10,939 nt of DNA, from NCBI GenBank assembly GCA_026990615.1, contig JALXDB010000456.1, positions 1 to 10,939 on the forward strand, given 5' to 3'. Under the pieces are notes generated by a model, which ran no database searches, had not been told where the DNA came from, and worked only from the letters and a program-made list of their open reading frames with translations. Made by a program: the position numbers and the translations under genes. Shown piece by piece: positions 1 to 8,005 of the stretch. The stretch is from Spirochaetota bacterium. GTDB lineage: Bacteria > Spirochaetota > B62-G9. Within the stretch, counting starts at the first letter, position 1. The number at the start of each line of letters is the position of its first letter.

Positions 1-663
1 GCTAACGAAAGAAAAGAGGTCGATGTAATTATACTCGGGAGAGGCGGGGGATCAATAGAAGACCTCTGGCCTTTCAACGAGGAGATTGTAGCAAGGGCAA
101 TATTCAAATCAGAAATCCCAATTATAAGTGCTGTGGGGCACGAAATAGACTACACAATAAGCGATTTTGTAGCTGATTTAAGGGCCCCCACTCCCTCCGC
201 TGCGGCTGAACTGGTTGTAAAAAACAAGGAAGAGCTTGTAAAGTGGTTTATAGAGACGTACCTGAGGTTGATCAGGGCCATGGATAGTATTATTCAACGC
301 AAGAGAGAAAAAGCATCCTATTATTCGATGGAGCAACTGATCAGACTGATGGAAAGCATATTAAATCAGAAAGCCATGATCCTTGATGACCTGTCAAAAA
401 ATCTTATTAATGCGACCACCATTCTGATAGGCAAATATAAAAGAAGATTTGAAACCCTCGTAGGCACACTGAACGCACTAAGCCCCCTGAACACACTTTC
501 AAGAGGATTCGCCATAGTTAAAAAACTGCCGGAACAAAAACCTGTATTTTCAGTATCACAGCTAACCGTGAACGACAGGGTTTCAACACACCTTAAAGAC
601 GGGAGTTTTAACAGCACAGTTACAGAAATAAATCGCAACTTTACCCAGGAAAAGCAGGAGTAA
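1..663 (+). CDS. xseA: Exodeoxyribonuclease VII large subunit, 3' part (5' end outside window)
   Basis: The open frame runs from base 1 to a TAA at 661-663, giving 220 residues. The family is usually 400-450 residues, so the N-terminal OB-fold and part of the catalytic domain lie upstream. The visible catalytic core is diagnostic: a GRGGGS loop (residues 13-18), then EDLWPFN, then GHEIDYT (46-52) and the [10 protein letters not shown] stretch. Arg14, His47 and Asp50 match the positions of catalytic residues known from E. coli XseA. After this comes a helical, charged region and the family's C-terminal '[13 protein letters not shown]' segment, so the 3' end is complete. With XseB the protein forms exonuclease VII, a cytoplasmic enzyme that degrades single-stranded DNA from both ends. 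xseB follows four bases after the stop. The apparent GTG start at 133 lies inside the GHE motif region and is not the real start. Confidence 0.97.
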   Translation, partial: ANERKEVDVIILGRGGGSIEDLWPFNEEIVARAIFKSEIPIISAVGHEIDYTISDFVADLRAPTPSAAAELVVKNKEELVKWFIETYLRLIRAMDSIIQRKREKASYYSMEQLIRLMESILNQKAMILDDLSKNLINATTILIGKYKRRFETLVGTLNALSPLNTLSRGFAIVKKLPEQKPVFSVSQLTVNDRVSTHLKDGSFNSTVTEINRNFTQEKQE

Positions 664-667
664 TGTT

Positions 668-904
668 ATGAGCTCATCAATTACATTTGAGAATGCCCTC
701 AAAAGACTTGAAGAAATAGTAAAAGAACTTGAAAATGGAGATATTGAAATCGAAAAGGCACTCACACTCTTTGAAGAGGGAACAAGACTTGCCAGGATAT
801 GCGCCAAGAAATTATCTCAGATTGAAAGGAGAGTTGAGATATTGAAAAAAGGTGAAAATGGAGAAGATGTACTTGAGCTGTTTCAGGGTATTGATGAAGC
901 ATAA
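668..904 (+). CDS. xseB: Exodeoxyribonuclease VII small subunit
   Basis: This 78-residue protein matches XseB in length and sequence: 'FENALKRLEEIVKELENGDIEIEKALTLFEEG' is the classic two-helix pattern, here spanning residues 7 to 38, followed by a 'KKLSQIERRVEIL' helix (about 47-59) and a short acidic tail. XseB copies bind the long helical arm of XseA to build the active exonuclease VII. The ATG is four bases after the xseA stop, and the SD sequence AGGAG (656-660) lies inside the last codons of xseA with a 7-base spacing, so the two genes are surely co-translated. The 128-base gap that follows, before the cyclase gene, has no strong terminator or promoter visible to me. Confidence 0.97.
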   Translation: MSSSITFENALKRLEEIVKELENGDIEIEKALTLFEEGTRLARICAKKLSQIERRVEILKKGENGEDVLELFQGIDEA

Positions 905-1032
905 GTTTAGATAAATCATAACCCATGTTTTATGTAAAAATAAAAGTTTAAGCAGGTTAGTTCCGATAATATCCTTAAAGAGAATTTTAATATTCCCCCT
1001 ATCTGTTACACAGAAAGGAAAATAAACCGCAG

Positions 1033-2703
1033 ATGAAGATAAGGGCAAAACTTCTTTTTGTAATTGTGCCTCTGCTAATATTTCCACTTCTGTTTATAGG
1101 ATTTACCTCCTACATGTCCGCCAAAATCGGTATAACCAAAGTTGCAAAGCAATTTTTGAGCTACAAGGTTACCGAAATGTATAAGTTCTGCATGCGTCAG
1201 GTGGAGATACTGCAGGAAACCGGGCTTGCGGGTGACCCCACATATACCGAGCTTGCCAAGAATTCCGCAGTGGAATACGCCAAAACCATAGGCCTGTCAA
1301 AAACCGGCTACTTTATCGCTATAACCTCAAAAGGAGATATTGTATTTCCCAAAGAGGACGCTGAGAAGGTTAAAAACGTAAAAAACCAGGATTTTTTTAA
1401 GTTTATGGAACAAACGAGAAACGGACTGATCTCCTTTACATACAGGGGTGTTGGAAGAACAGGATATTTTATGTACTTCAAGCCATGGGACTGGTTTCTG
1501 CTGCTAAGCGAGGTCAACGATGTCTTCTATAAAGATGCAAACAACATAAAAAAACAGGTGGCCTACACCCTTGCTCTCACCCTTATATTTGCGGTTGGAC
1601 TTCTACTTATATTTGTAAAAAAGTTTACAGACCCTATTCAAAATGTTGTAAATACGATGAAAGAGATAATAACAAGCAATGACCTATCAAAAAGGGTAAA
1701 GGTCGAATACGACGATGAAATCGGGTACCTTGCAACCTGGTTTAACAGGATGATTGAAGATCTCGAGACGGCTTACAACCAGATAAAACAGTATGCCTAT
1801 AAGAGTGTTCTGGCAAAGAATAGCGAGGAGAGGATAAGACACATCTTTCAGAAGTATGTCCCCGCAGAAATAATAGACGAGGTATTGAAGACAAAAGGAG
1901 AAAAGCTTTTAATTGGAAAGAACCAGGTGGCTACCATACTTTTTTCAGATATAAGAAGTTTTACAACAATATCTGAAAAGCTCTCCGCTGAAGAACTTGT
2001 TAAATCGTTAAACACCTACTTTAACATAATGGTAAACATCATAATCAGCCATAAAGGTACAATCGATAAGTTTATCGGCGATGCAATTATGGCAATCTTT
2101 GGAGCACCTGTAGAGCACGATGACGATCCTTACCAGGCTGTTGTAACAGGCCTTGAGATGATAAAAAACCTCGACCATTTCAACAGAAAACAGGTGGCTC
2201 TAAAGAGGCCTCCTTTTAAAATTGGTGTTGGGATAAACACAGGCGAGGTTGTAGTGGGTAATATTGGTTCAACCCAGAAACTTGACTACACCTGCATTGG
2301 AGATGCGGTAAATCTTGCTTCGAGGCTTGAAGGTCTGACAAAGATGTACGGGGTGCCTATCATTATAAGTCAGTTTACATTCGAGGAGACAAGGGATAAA
2401 ATAGAGGCTAGGGAGCTCGATTCTGTCAGAGTAAAGGGGAAGTTAAAACCGGTTAAAATATATCAGCCAATTGACAGGGAGACTGTATCTGACAGAGAAT
2501 TAGAAGCTTTCAGAAAATTCAATACTGCTATTGAGCTGTATCAGAATAGAAGATTTAAAGACGCTTTAAGGATATTCAGAGAGACATATAAACAGCTATC
2601 GTACGATGTGCCTTCTTCTCTTTATATAGACAGATGCAATGAATTGATTAAAAATCCTCCTGGAGAAGATTGGGATGGGGTTTATGTTGCAAAAACTAAG
2701 TAG
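1033..2703 (+). CDS. Membrane adenylate cyclase, class III (Cache-HAMP-CHD)
   Basis: This 556-residue protein should make cyclic AMP from ATP in the cytoplasm in response to an extracytoplasmic signal. In order it has a membrane helix (about 7-29), an outside sensor of single-Cache type (about 35-170, with 'KTGYFIAITSKGDIV' and 'YFKPWDWFLL'), a second helix (about 176-195), a HAMP linker (about 196-255), the catalytic domain (about 296-480) and a helical TPR-like tail. Metal-binding aspartates are visible at D306 (FSDIRSF) and D350 (FIGDAIM). The adenine-choosing pair is K346 and T420, typical of class IIIb adenylate cyclases rather than guanylate cyclases. Transition-state residues N427 and R431 (VNLASRLEG) are present. 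All key residues are intact, so it could work as a homodimer. The tail ends in 'PPGEDWDGVYV', a signature I associate with spirochaete and similar cyclases. A purine-rich AAAGGA (1014-1019) precedes the ATG at a rather long 13-base distance. Confidence 0.97.
   Translation: MKIRAKLLFVIVPLLIFPLLFIGFTSYMSAKIGITKVAKQFLSYKVTEMYKFCMRQVEILQETGLAGDPTYTELAKNSAVEYAKTIGLSKTGYFIAITSKGDIVFPKEDAEKVKNVKNQDFFKFMEQTRNGLISFTYRGVGRTGYFMYFKPWDWFLLLSEVNDVFYKDANNIKKQVAYTLALTLIFAVGLLLIFVKKFTDPIQNVVNTMKEIITSNDLSKRVKVEYDDEIGYLATWFNRMIEDLETAYNQIKQYAYKSVLAKNSEERIRHIFQKYVPAEIIDEVLKTKGEKLLIGKNQVATILFSDIRSFTTISEKLSAEELVKSLNTYFNIMVNIIISHKGTIDKFIGDAIMAIFGAPVEHDDDPYQAVVTGLEMIKNLDHFNRKQVALKRPPFKIGVGINTGEVVVGNIGSTQKLDYTCIGDAVNLASRLEGLTKMYGVPIIISQFTFEETRDKIEARELDSVRVKGKLKPVKIYQPIDRETVSDRELEAFRKFNTAIELYQNRRFKDALRIFRETYKQLSYDVPSSLYIDRCNELIKNPPGEDWDGVYVAKTK
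2662..2668 (+). promoter_or_regulatory. Shine-Dalgarno site inside the cyclase gene for the overlapping downstream gene
   Basis: GGAGAAG lies inside the last codons of the cyclase gene. It supports the ATG at 2675 (6 bases after the motif, 9 after its GGAG core) better than the in-frame ATG at 2684. It implies that the small exported protein is translated from the cyclase mRNA by coupling. Confidence 0.6.
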
Positions 2704-3286
2704 AAAAATTATTAAAATTGCCCTTCTTTTGACAGTAGTTATCATCGTAACCCCTGTCATTCCGATTACTTTACAGGCCTCAATTGGGGACTACAACCCC
2801 GGAGTTGATATCGATTTTGGAAACCTGTTTTTGATGATGAGGGAGAACGACAGCATCATGCCAATTCCGGGATTTTATTACGGCGGTCACCTTATAATGG
2901 AAAGCCCGATTCTTAAAAACAACTTTGACACAAAAAATATCTATACTATTTATAATCTTGGACTCTCAGGAGTTAAAGGACCGGGATCAACATATGTAGT
3001 ACTACTCTCAGGAATGATAGAGATGGGATACAATCTTAAAGTTTTTAAAAAGTTTAATATGATGTTTTTCGGCGGATGGGGATTTAATTTTATTCCAGTA
3101 AACTACAGTTTTATCAAAAGATCTTTGTTTCTGACGTTGAATGGAGGAATTTTCCTGCGATATAAATTATGGAGAGACTGCTATCTAAAATTAAAGTTGG
3201 AAGCAGGAATGCTCTACGGAAGCCAGCTTGATAATGGATATATGACTTACGTTAGAATTATATGGCCAATACCATTTATACCATAA
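2675..3286 (+). CDS. Exported beta-rich protein of unknown function, possible small outer-membrane protein
   Basis: I do not recognise this 203-residue protein. It has a basic start (KLSRKIIK), a hydrophobic stretch (about 14-34) and a plausible signal-peptidase site near 'LQAS' (33-36), so it should be exported. The rest is rich in Gly, Tyr, Phe and alternating hydrophobic residues, with turns such as 'FFGGWGFNF' and 'LTLNGGIFLRYKLW' (about 131-166), as in beta-barrel or beta-sandwich outer-membrane proteins. It ends in 'WPIPFIP', not in a classic C-terminal barrel signature. The start overlaps the cyclase 3' end by 29 bases in another frame, so the two are probably co-expressed. ATG 2684 is an alternative start that would drop three residues. 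It could instead be a periplasmic partner of the cyclase sensor, but nothing in the sequence proves that. Confidence 0.8.
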   Translation: MGFMLQKLSRKIIKIALLLTVVIIVTPVIPITLQASIGDYNPGVDIDFGNLFLMMRENDSIMPIPGFYYGGHLIMESPILKNNFDTKNIYTIYNLGLSGVKGPGSTYVVLLSGMIEMGYNLKVFKKFNMMFFGGWGFNFIPVNYSFIKRSLFLTLNGGIFLRYKLWRDCYLKLKLEAGMLYGSQLDNGYMTYVRIIWPIPFIP

Positions 3287-3290
3287 AACC

Positions 3291-3304
3291 TTACTCCAGA
3301 GTAA
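3291..3304 (-). terminator. Weak hairpin between convergent genes
   Basis: TTACTC-CA-GAGTAA is a perfect 6-base inverted repeat in the 25-base gap where the plus and minus gene blocks meet. On the minus strand it lies downstream of the CheW-fusion stop and is followed by GGTTTTAT. On the plus strand it is followed by A's, which would not act as a terminator. The stem is short and AT-rich, so terminator function is only a possibility. Confidence 0.3.
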
Positions 3305-3311
3305 AAAACCG

Positions 3312-5573
3312 CTAAAAGACAACCAAATCTCCCACTTTCGGAGTTTTTTCATACAGAAGCAGCTTACCCCTCGACATATTCGGAAAAACCTCAACAAGCT
3401 TGATGTTGCCCACGAAAATCACATCGTTTCCTGATTTTCTTACAACCTGAAGCACACTCCCCTCTGTCAATCCATCTTCACTGCCAAGGCTAACCAGAAG
3501 AATCGTTTTAGAGACCAGTTGCACAACAACTCCCGTATTTTCTGTTTTACCTAGGAGGTTTACCTTTCCGGTAACCTTCATACTTTTTATTTTTTTGTTA
3601 ATCCTGTCAATCATTTTCAGGGCCATCTCTGCATACCTGGATTCGCGGTAGTTCACCAGAATTTCTTTAAACCCGTCATAAGCCTCTGATAGAAATCCCT
3701 GTTTGTAAGATTTTTCAGCCTTTTCATATATATCCTTTGCAAGGTTATTAATCTCTTCCAGTCTTTTTTTCTCCTCGTAATCCTTTATCTTTTTATTTAC
3801 ATCTATCAACTCGTCCAGGGCTTTCCGGGTTATTTCGCTTCCAGCAAACATGGCTACCGTCTGGTTTAAGAGTTCAACTGCCCTATTATAATCACCTGAA
3901 TTTTTGTAAGATTCGGCATTTGCCAGCATCTCCAGAGCTTTTGTTCTCAACTCTTCTCTCTTTTTCCTATCCCAGGTATTGTACATCTGGTCAAGCAAAA
4001 CCTTTGCCCTGCTGATAGAATAGTTTTTCATCTTTTCATCGTTGCTCAAAGTATAAACGGTAAAATACTTCATTAAAGCATCCTCGATTTTGCCCTTCCT
4101 ATCAAGCAACCTCGCCGTCTCGTAGGTCTTTTTAATCATACTGCGGTACTCAATATTACTTTCAGCACCAGCAGCAAGGTCCATTAAGTTCTTTACAAGC
4201 TTTTCTTCTACTCCCAATTCGTAGCTATCACCCAATCCTCTCTTTTTTGCCGTATTTATAACCGGCAACATCTTTTTTAAAACATCTATCCCATCCCTGT
4301 AATTTTTGGCGGAGAAATAATTTAGAGCTTTACCGTACAAAATATTCAGCTGCTTCCTGAACGCTAAATATGCCTCTTGTTGAGCTCTTATACTCTGTAC
4401 CGCTCTCTCAGCCTCCTTTAACTTCTTTTTCTGTTCCATTATCTGCTGTTCCATCGCAGTGATCTGCCTGTTATACTTCTCCACCTCTTTCCTGATCATA
4501 GCCTCTTTCTTCCTCAGTTGCTCTTCAAACTTCTTTTTTGCTTCTTCTATCTCCCTCTGAGTTTTTTCCTTTTCCCTGAGAAACTCAGCGTAGAGCTTTT
4601 CTTTTTCCTTCTGATATGCACCTTCTACATCCTCAACACCACTGGCTATGATCCTTTTTCTGGCTTCTTCCAGCTTCTTTTCAAACTCCTCTTTTAACTT
4701 CCTCTCTCTTTCGGCGAGGATCTTATCCTGATTCTTTAAAAAATAATCTCTCTCCTTCTCAAGCTGTTGAAGCCTTTTTTTGGCCTCTTCAAGTTTTTTC
4801 TTCTGCTCCTCAACTTCCTTTTCAGATCTTCTCCTTATCTCTTTAATAACGGCCTCTTCAACTCCTCCAACTTTACCAGCCCTCATAACTGTGAAGGCCT
4901 CTTTATTCCCCACGAATGTGTAGTATAAAATCCCTGCTGTTACCATAACAATAACTATGAGATTAACAACAAGGGGTAAAACAAATCCCTTCTTCTCACT
5001 TATAATCTCAACATCATAATGAATATCCCTCTTTTGTTTATTAATCTCCTCCTCGATTGCCCTATAGACCTCTTCTCTGCTTACTTCGAGTATATCTTCC
5101 TCTTCTTCTTCACTGATCTTTCCCGCCAACCCTGTCTTTTCTGCAAAATCTTTGATTTCATCTATTTCTTCATCACTTAAAACTACTTCTCGATTTGTTA
5201 TTTTCTTTAAATCAAGTACTGGAACAAGTTTTTCTTCATGCCGGATAAAAAACTTTACCCCACCTTCACCTCTTTCATGACGCCTGCTCTCGCCATTGTC
5301 TTTAACGTTTAGATATCCTCTTATTCTATTAACTGTAAATCCGTAGTAATCCTTCTGTCCTTTGATAAATATAATGTTTTCATATTCCGGCTTTTCTGAT
5401 TCAGGGAATTCAGCTTCAATAGGGATATACTCGGAAAGACTTTTAACTTCCACCCCGGTTGCAAGGGTAAACTCGCTCCTCTCGGGATACTTATTTATAA
5501 GAATTTTCTCTACCTGTTCTTCCGGGACTCCAAAAACATACCCGTTATGTTCAAATATTAATACTCTACTCAT
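3312..5573 (-). CDS. CheW-like / transmembrane / coiled-coil / TPR / FlgT-C-like fusion protein
   Basis: This 753-residue protein is an unusual fusion. Residues 1-125 resemble a diverged CheW domain: 'VLIFEHNGYVFGVPEEQVEKIL' at 4-25, 'IIFIKGQKDYYGFTVNRIRGYL' at 67-88, then 'LVPVLDLKKI' at 116-125. The usual central 'lRG..vPV.DL' part is replaced by 'ATGVEVKSLSEY'. An acidic linker follows (130-180), then one membrane helix (about 197-219), a Lys/Glu-rich coiled coil (about 237-400), TPR-like helices (about 405-660) and a C-terminal beta domain (about 666-753) with 'VSLGSEDGLTEGSVLQVVR' and a final 'VGDLVVF', the pattern of FlgT-C-like domains. There is no signal peptide, so the N-terminus should be cytoplasmic and the rest periplasmic. 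CheW domains normally dock CheA kinases and receptors, so this protein may connect a signalling array to the envelope (inference). Its ATG overlaps the stop of the PEGA-TPR gene by 8 bases (ATGAGTAG), implying translational coupling. Confidence 0.94.
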   Translation of the reverse strand: MSRVLIFEHNGYVFGVPEEQVEKILINKYPERSEFTLATGVEVKSLSEYIPIEAEFPESEKPEYENIIFIKGQKDYYGFTVNRIRGYLNVKDNGESRRHERGEGGVKFFIRHEEKLVPVLDLKKITNREVVLSDEEIDEIKDFAEKTGLAGKISEEEEEDILEVSREEVYRAIEEEINKQKRDIHYDVEIISEKKGFVLPLVVNLIVIVMVTAGILYYTFVGNKEAFTVMRAGKVGGVEEAVIKEIRRRSEKEVEEQKKKLEEAKKRLQQLEKERDYFLKNQDKILAERERKLKEEFEKKLEEARKRIIASGVEDVEGAYQKEKEKLYAEFLREKEKTQREIEEAKKKFEEQLRKKEAMIRKEVEKYNRQITAMEQQIMEQKKKLKEAERAVQSIRAQQEAYLAFRKQLNILYGKALNYFSAKNYRDGIDVLKKMLPVINTAKKRGLGDSYELGVEEKLVKNLMDLAAGAESNIEYRSMIKKTYETARLLDRKGKIEDALMKYFTVYTLSNDEKMKNYSISRAKVLLDQMYNTWDRKKREELRTKALEMLANAESYKNSGDYNRAVELLNQTVAMFAGSEITRKALDELIDVNKKIKDYEEKKRLEEINNLAKDIYEKAEKSYKQGFLSEAYDGFKEILVNYRESRYAEMALKMIDRINKKIKSMKVTGKVNLLGKTENTGVVVQLVSKTILLVSLGSEDGLTEGSVLQVVRKSGNDVIFVGNIKLVEVFPNMSRGKLLLYEKTPKVGDLVVF

Positions 5574-6879
5574 AATTTCCGGCTCTCTCCGTGTCTCTAA
5601 GTACTTCTTCTAAGCTCATTTTAGGATACAACTCTTTTACCTTTTTCAGGTAGAGCAGTCCTCTATCTCGGTTAATGTATCTGTAGATCAACTTTCCCTT
5701 CATTATCATTATTTCTTTCTGATAGGAACTTCCTTTGTACTTACCAAGAAAGTAATCCAGGTATTTTATCATTTTGTTTGCAAGTTTTATTCTATCCTCT
5801 CTTTTAACTTTTTTTGCAATTGGGGCAATCATACCATAATAAAGCTCATACAACTTTCCACTGTCATCATCCAGAACTTCTGGAGAGTAATCAAAAAACT
5901 CTCTCGCAGCCAGAAGGTATTTTTTATTTTTAATAAGGGACTCTATGTAATAATAAAACCCGAAACTGTACATTTCATACGATGGATACTCGTAAAGATA
6001 TGTTCTAAAATATTTTTCAGAGTTCTTAAAATCATTCAACATGAAATAGGAGTACCCGAGTTCGTAATACGATACAGGCACATACTGTGAATCTTCGTAT
6101 AAATTTATAATCAGAGAGAATTTTTCTATGGCATTCCTGTACTTACCCTCTCCTATAAACCGCACACCATCCGAGAACAACTCTCTATCCTTCTTCATTG
6201 AATACGGCCGTATCTTTGCCTTTTTTAGCTCTGATATATTTTTCTCTTCGGCCATTTTCAATTTAAATATTTTATACAGGTCATAACCCAGTATTGAGGA
6301 TGCTACCAGAGCTCCGATATTGAAGGCAGTTGAATATACACTGTCTCCGTTATTTCTTGCTTCATTGGATTTCAAAAGTAGAAATGTAAACATTCCACCC
6401 ATGTAAATAGATTCAATTATGGATGACCTTATAGAATAGGAATAGAGTGCAGGATTAATTTTATAATATTTATCCGTTTTCTCCAATCTGTATACACCGT
6501 TTGGAATATTGTAAACAATTGCGGGAGTTTTACCGATTGGATCTCCGCAAACTTCCACAATTTTACCTTCGTCCTTCAGTACTATCTCAATCTTATCGGG
6601 AGCAAGCTCCAGAAAGATGTTTTTAACCTCATTTTTCTGTAGTTTTATGCTCTTTTCAATCTTCTTATATCCCTCTCGATAAATTTTAAGCTTGTACTCT
6701 GTTAATGGCTGGAGGATTATTCGAACAGGAGTTCTTCCAACGATAGCACCATTTATCTCCACGTTTGCCCTGATTGGATTCGAGTTAACAAATAGCTCTG
6801 AAGCACCTGCATAAAAACAGGGAAGAAAAATAAACAGTATTAGTAGAATTATAAATTTTCTCATAATGAAATTTTCCAT
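5566..6879 (-). CDS. Exported PEGA-domain TPR protein
   Basis: This 437-residue protein starts with a signal peptide (hydrophobic 8-24, likely cut after 'YAGA' near 26). A PEGA domain follows (about 28-95): 'VNSNPIRANVEINGAIVGRTP' and a 'YREGYKK' turn. A shorter, diverged second copy seems to lie at about 98-141 ('GDPIGKTPAIVYNIPNGVY'). PEGA modules are small surface or envelope beta domains. Then come two hydrophobic stretches (about 155-170 and 182-205), which could be a membrane hairpin, and TPR-like helices (about 230-430) with 'YYELGYSYFMLNDFKNSEKYFRTYL', similar in style to BamD/YbgF-like scaffolds. The role is probably structural or assembly-related in the envelope, with the neighbouring CheW-fusion and TolB/CsgG-like proteins as candidate partners. 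ATG 6879 has a weak GAGAG site 8 bases upstream. ATG 6864, five codons in, is an equally possible start and also gives a good signal peptide. Confidence 0.92.
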   Translation of the reverse strand: MENFIMRKFIILLILFIFLPCFYAGASELFVNSNPIRANVEINGAIVGRTPVRIILQPLTEYKLKIYREGYKKIEKSIKLQKNEVKNIFLELAPDKIEIVLKDEGKIVEVCGDPIGKTPAIVYNIPNGVYRLEKTDKYYKINPALYSYSIRSSIIESIYMGGMFTFLLLKSNEARNNGDSVYSTAFNIGALVASSILGYDLYKIFKLKMAEEKNISELKKAKIRPYSMKKDRELFSDGVRFIGEGKYRNAIEKFSLIINLYEDSQYVPVSYYELGYSYFMLNDFKNSEKYFRTYLYEYPSYEMYSFGFYYYIESLIKNKKYLLAAREFFDYSPEVLDDDSGKLYELYYGMIAPIAKKVKREDRIKLANKMIKYLDYFLGKYKGSSYQKEIMIMKGKLIYRYINRDRGLLYLKKVKELYPKMSLEEVLRDTERAGNYE

Positions 6880-6893
6880 CTTTACAACTCTCT

Positions 6894-6921
6894 TTTAAAC
6901 AACATCCGGTTTATTTTTCAA
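6894..6921 (-). promoter_or_regulatory. Possible weak promoter upstream of the PEGA-TPR gene
   Basis: On the minus strand TTGAAA (6921-6916) and TTTAAA (6899-6894) are separated by 16 bases in the only non-overlapping junction of the minus-strand gene cluster (70 bases). Both boxes are partial matches to sigma-70 sites, and the predicted start would leave only a leader of about 8 bases. It may just reflect AT-rich sequence. Confidence 0.22.
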
Positions 6922-6949
6922 TTCTAAAATAAAAAACATCTTAAAAGTA

Positions 6950-8005
6950 TCAATCAAATAAAAACCCAAGCGATAGATATACGCTTAGCAGGCCTTCATC
7001 GATAAACATAATTTCGTAGTATCCAGCGTTTAACGAAAGGTCAACATCTCTCCCAAACTTAAAGATCATGGCAGCATCAAAAAAATCTGAAGGATCGAAG
7101 GAACCGTAATTTCTGTTATTAATATTTAAATTTGAAGCCGAAAATCCAGCGGTGTAAGATAATTTAAACATCTTAAGTTTTTTAAATAGCCTGATTCTAT
7201 ATTCAACCGCCGGCCCGATATAAAATGAAGTCAGAACAGATGAGATGTAACACTGATCCTCCCTTCTGGAAAAAACAGAATATCTAGATCTAACCCCAAC
7301 TGAAAAAACCATCCTTTTCTCTCTTGTAGGAACTAAAAAAAGAGAAATTTCATTAAAAACTCCTGTAGGGTAATACTCATCCCACCCTCCAAATACCATA
7401 TACATACCTAATAGATTCTCTAACTGTAAGAAATAATTCTTTTCACGTATTCCCGTGCTCTCCGTTTTGACTTCTTCCTCGTTTATTCCAAATATAGACA
7501 GTGCTTTTACCTTGCCTTTTTGCTTGTAGCGGGCTACTCCCTCTACACCTATCTTTTCAACCCATTTAACGGTCTTATATATTATGGGATAAGATTCATT
7601 AACTTCAACCGCCATCTTTCTGTCAACAAAAAACATTTTTGAATAGAGCTGGAGGGATCCATTTCCGGCGTCGAAAAATCCAAAGAGTATGATATCAATA
7701 TCGTTCAATGAACCTATACTGTATAACTTTTCCCGAGTTAAAGGAAAGAGCTGAATGTACTTTTCTTTTGAAACTACATAAATAGAGTAAGGATTTTTTC
7801 TTTTTTTCGACTGTATTTTATCAGCAATTACAACAGACAACATGTAGCCGAGGTCTCCATCTTCAACACGAGACCCCGTACTTTCCATTCCGATATTTTC
7901 AAAAGGCATAACAAGGAGGGTTCGCTTTTTGGCTGCATGTAGAATAGAAGAGGTCGAGAAAAAAAGGAAAAGCATAACAATAAATACAAACAGATACTTT
8001 CTCAT
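6950..8005 (-). CDS. Exported protein with TolB/CsgG-like N-terminus and barrel-like C-terminus
   Basis: This 351-residue protein has a clear signal peptide (MRKY start, hydrophobic 5-22, AxA-type end 'HAA' at 23-25). Residues 27-150 resemble the TolB-N/CsgG/FlgT-middle fold: 'RTLLVMPFENIG' begins the domain, 'GYMLSVVIADKIQ' is the following helix, and 'LNDIDIILFGFFDAGNGSLQLYSKM' fits its later strands. A linker (about 150-190) leads to a Gly/Tyr/Phe-rich part (190-351) with alternating strands and a final 'LSVYLSLGFLFD', which looks like an outer-membrane beta barrel. The ATG overlaps the DUF192 gene's TGA (ATGA), so the two are co-translated. A role in building an envelope structure with the PEGA-TPR and CheW-fusion proteins is inferred from gene order. 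The TolB/CsgG reading comes from pattern only. I know of no named family that fits the whole length. Confidence 0.9.
   Translation of the reverse strand: MRKYLFVFIVMLFLFFSTSSILHAAKKRTLLVMPFENIGMESTGSRVEDGDLGYMLSVVIADKIQSKKRKNPYSIYVVSKEKYIQLFPLTREKLYSIGSLNDIDIILFGFFDAGNGSLQLYSKMFFVDRKMAVEVNESYPIIYKTVKWVEKIGVEGVARYKQKGKVKALSIFGINEEEVKTESTGIREKNYFLQLENLLGMYMVFGGWDEYYPTGVFNEISLFLVPTREKRMVFSVGVRSRYSVFSRREDQCYISSVLTSFYIGPAVEYRIRLFKKLKMFKLSYTAGFSASNLNINNRNYGSFDPSDFFDAAMIFKFGRDVDLSLNAGYYEIMFIDEGLLSVYLSLGFLFD

Noticed and set aside
366..638. 90-residue minus-strand open frame
   Set aside because: It lies antisense inside the clear xseA coding region and has no ribosome site or recognisable motif.
905..1032. 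Terminator or promoter in the xseB-cyclase gap
   Set aside because: Only short weak stems (for example CATAA...TTATG near 918-936) and a GATAAT at 965-970 without a good -35 box were seen. Neither is convincing.
812..1087. 91-residue minus-strand open frame over the xseB-cyclase gap
   Set aside because: It overlaps the 3' end of xseB and the start of the cyclase, both certain genes, and its protein shows no domain or signal.
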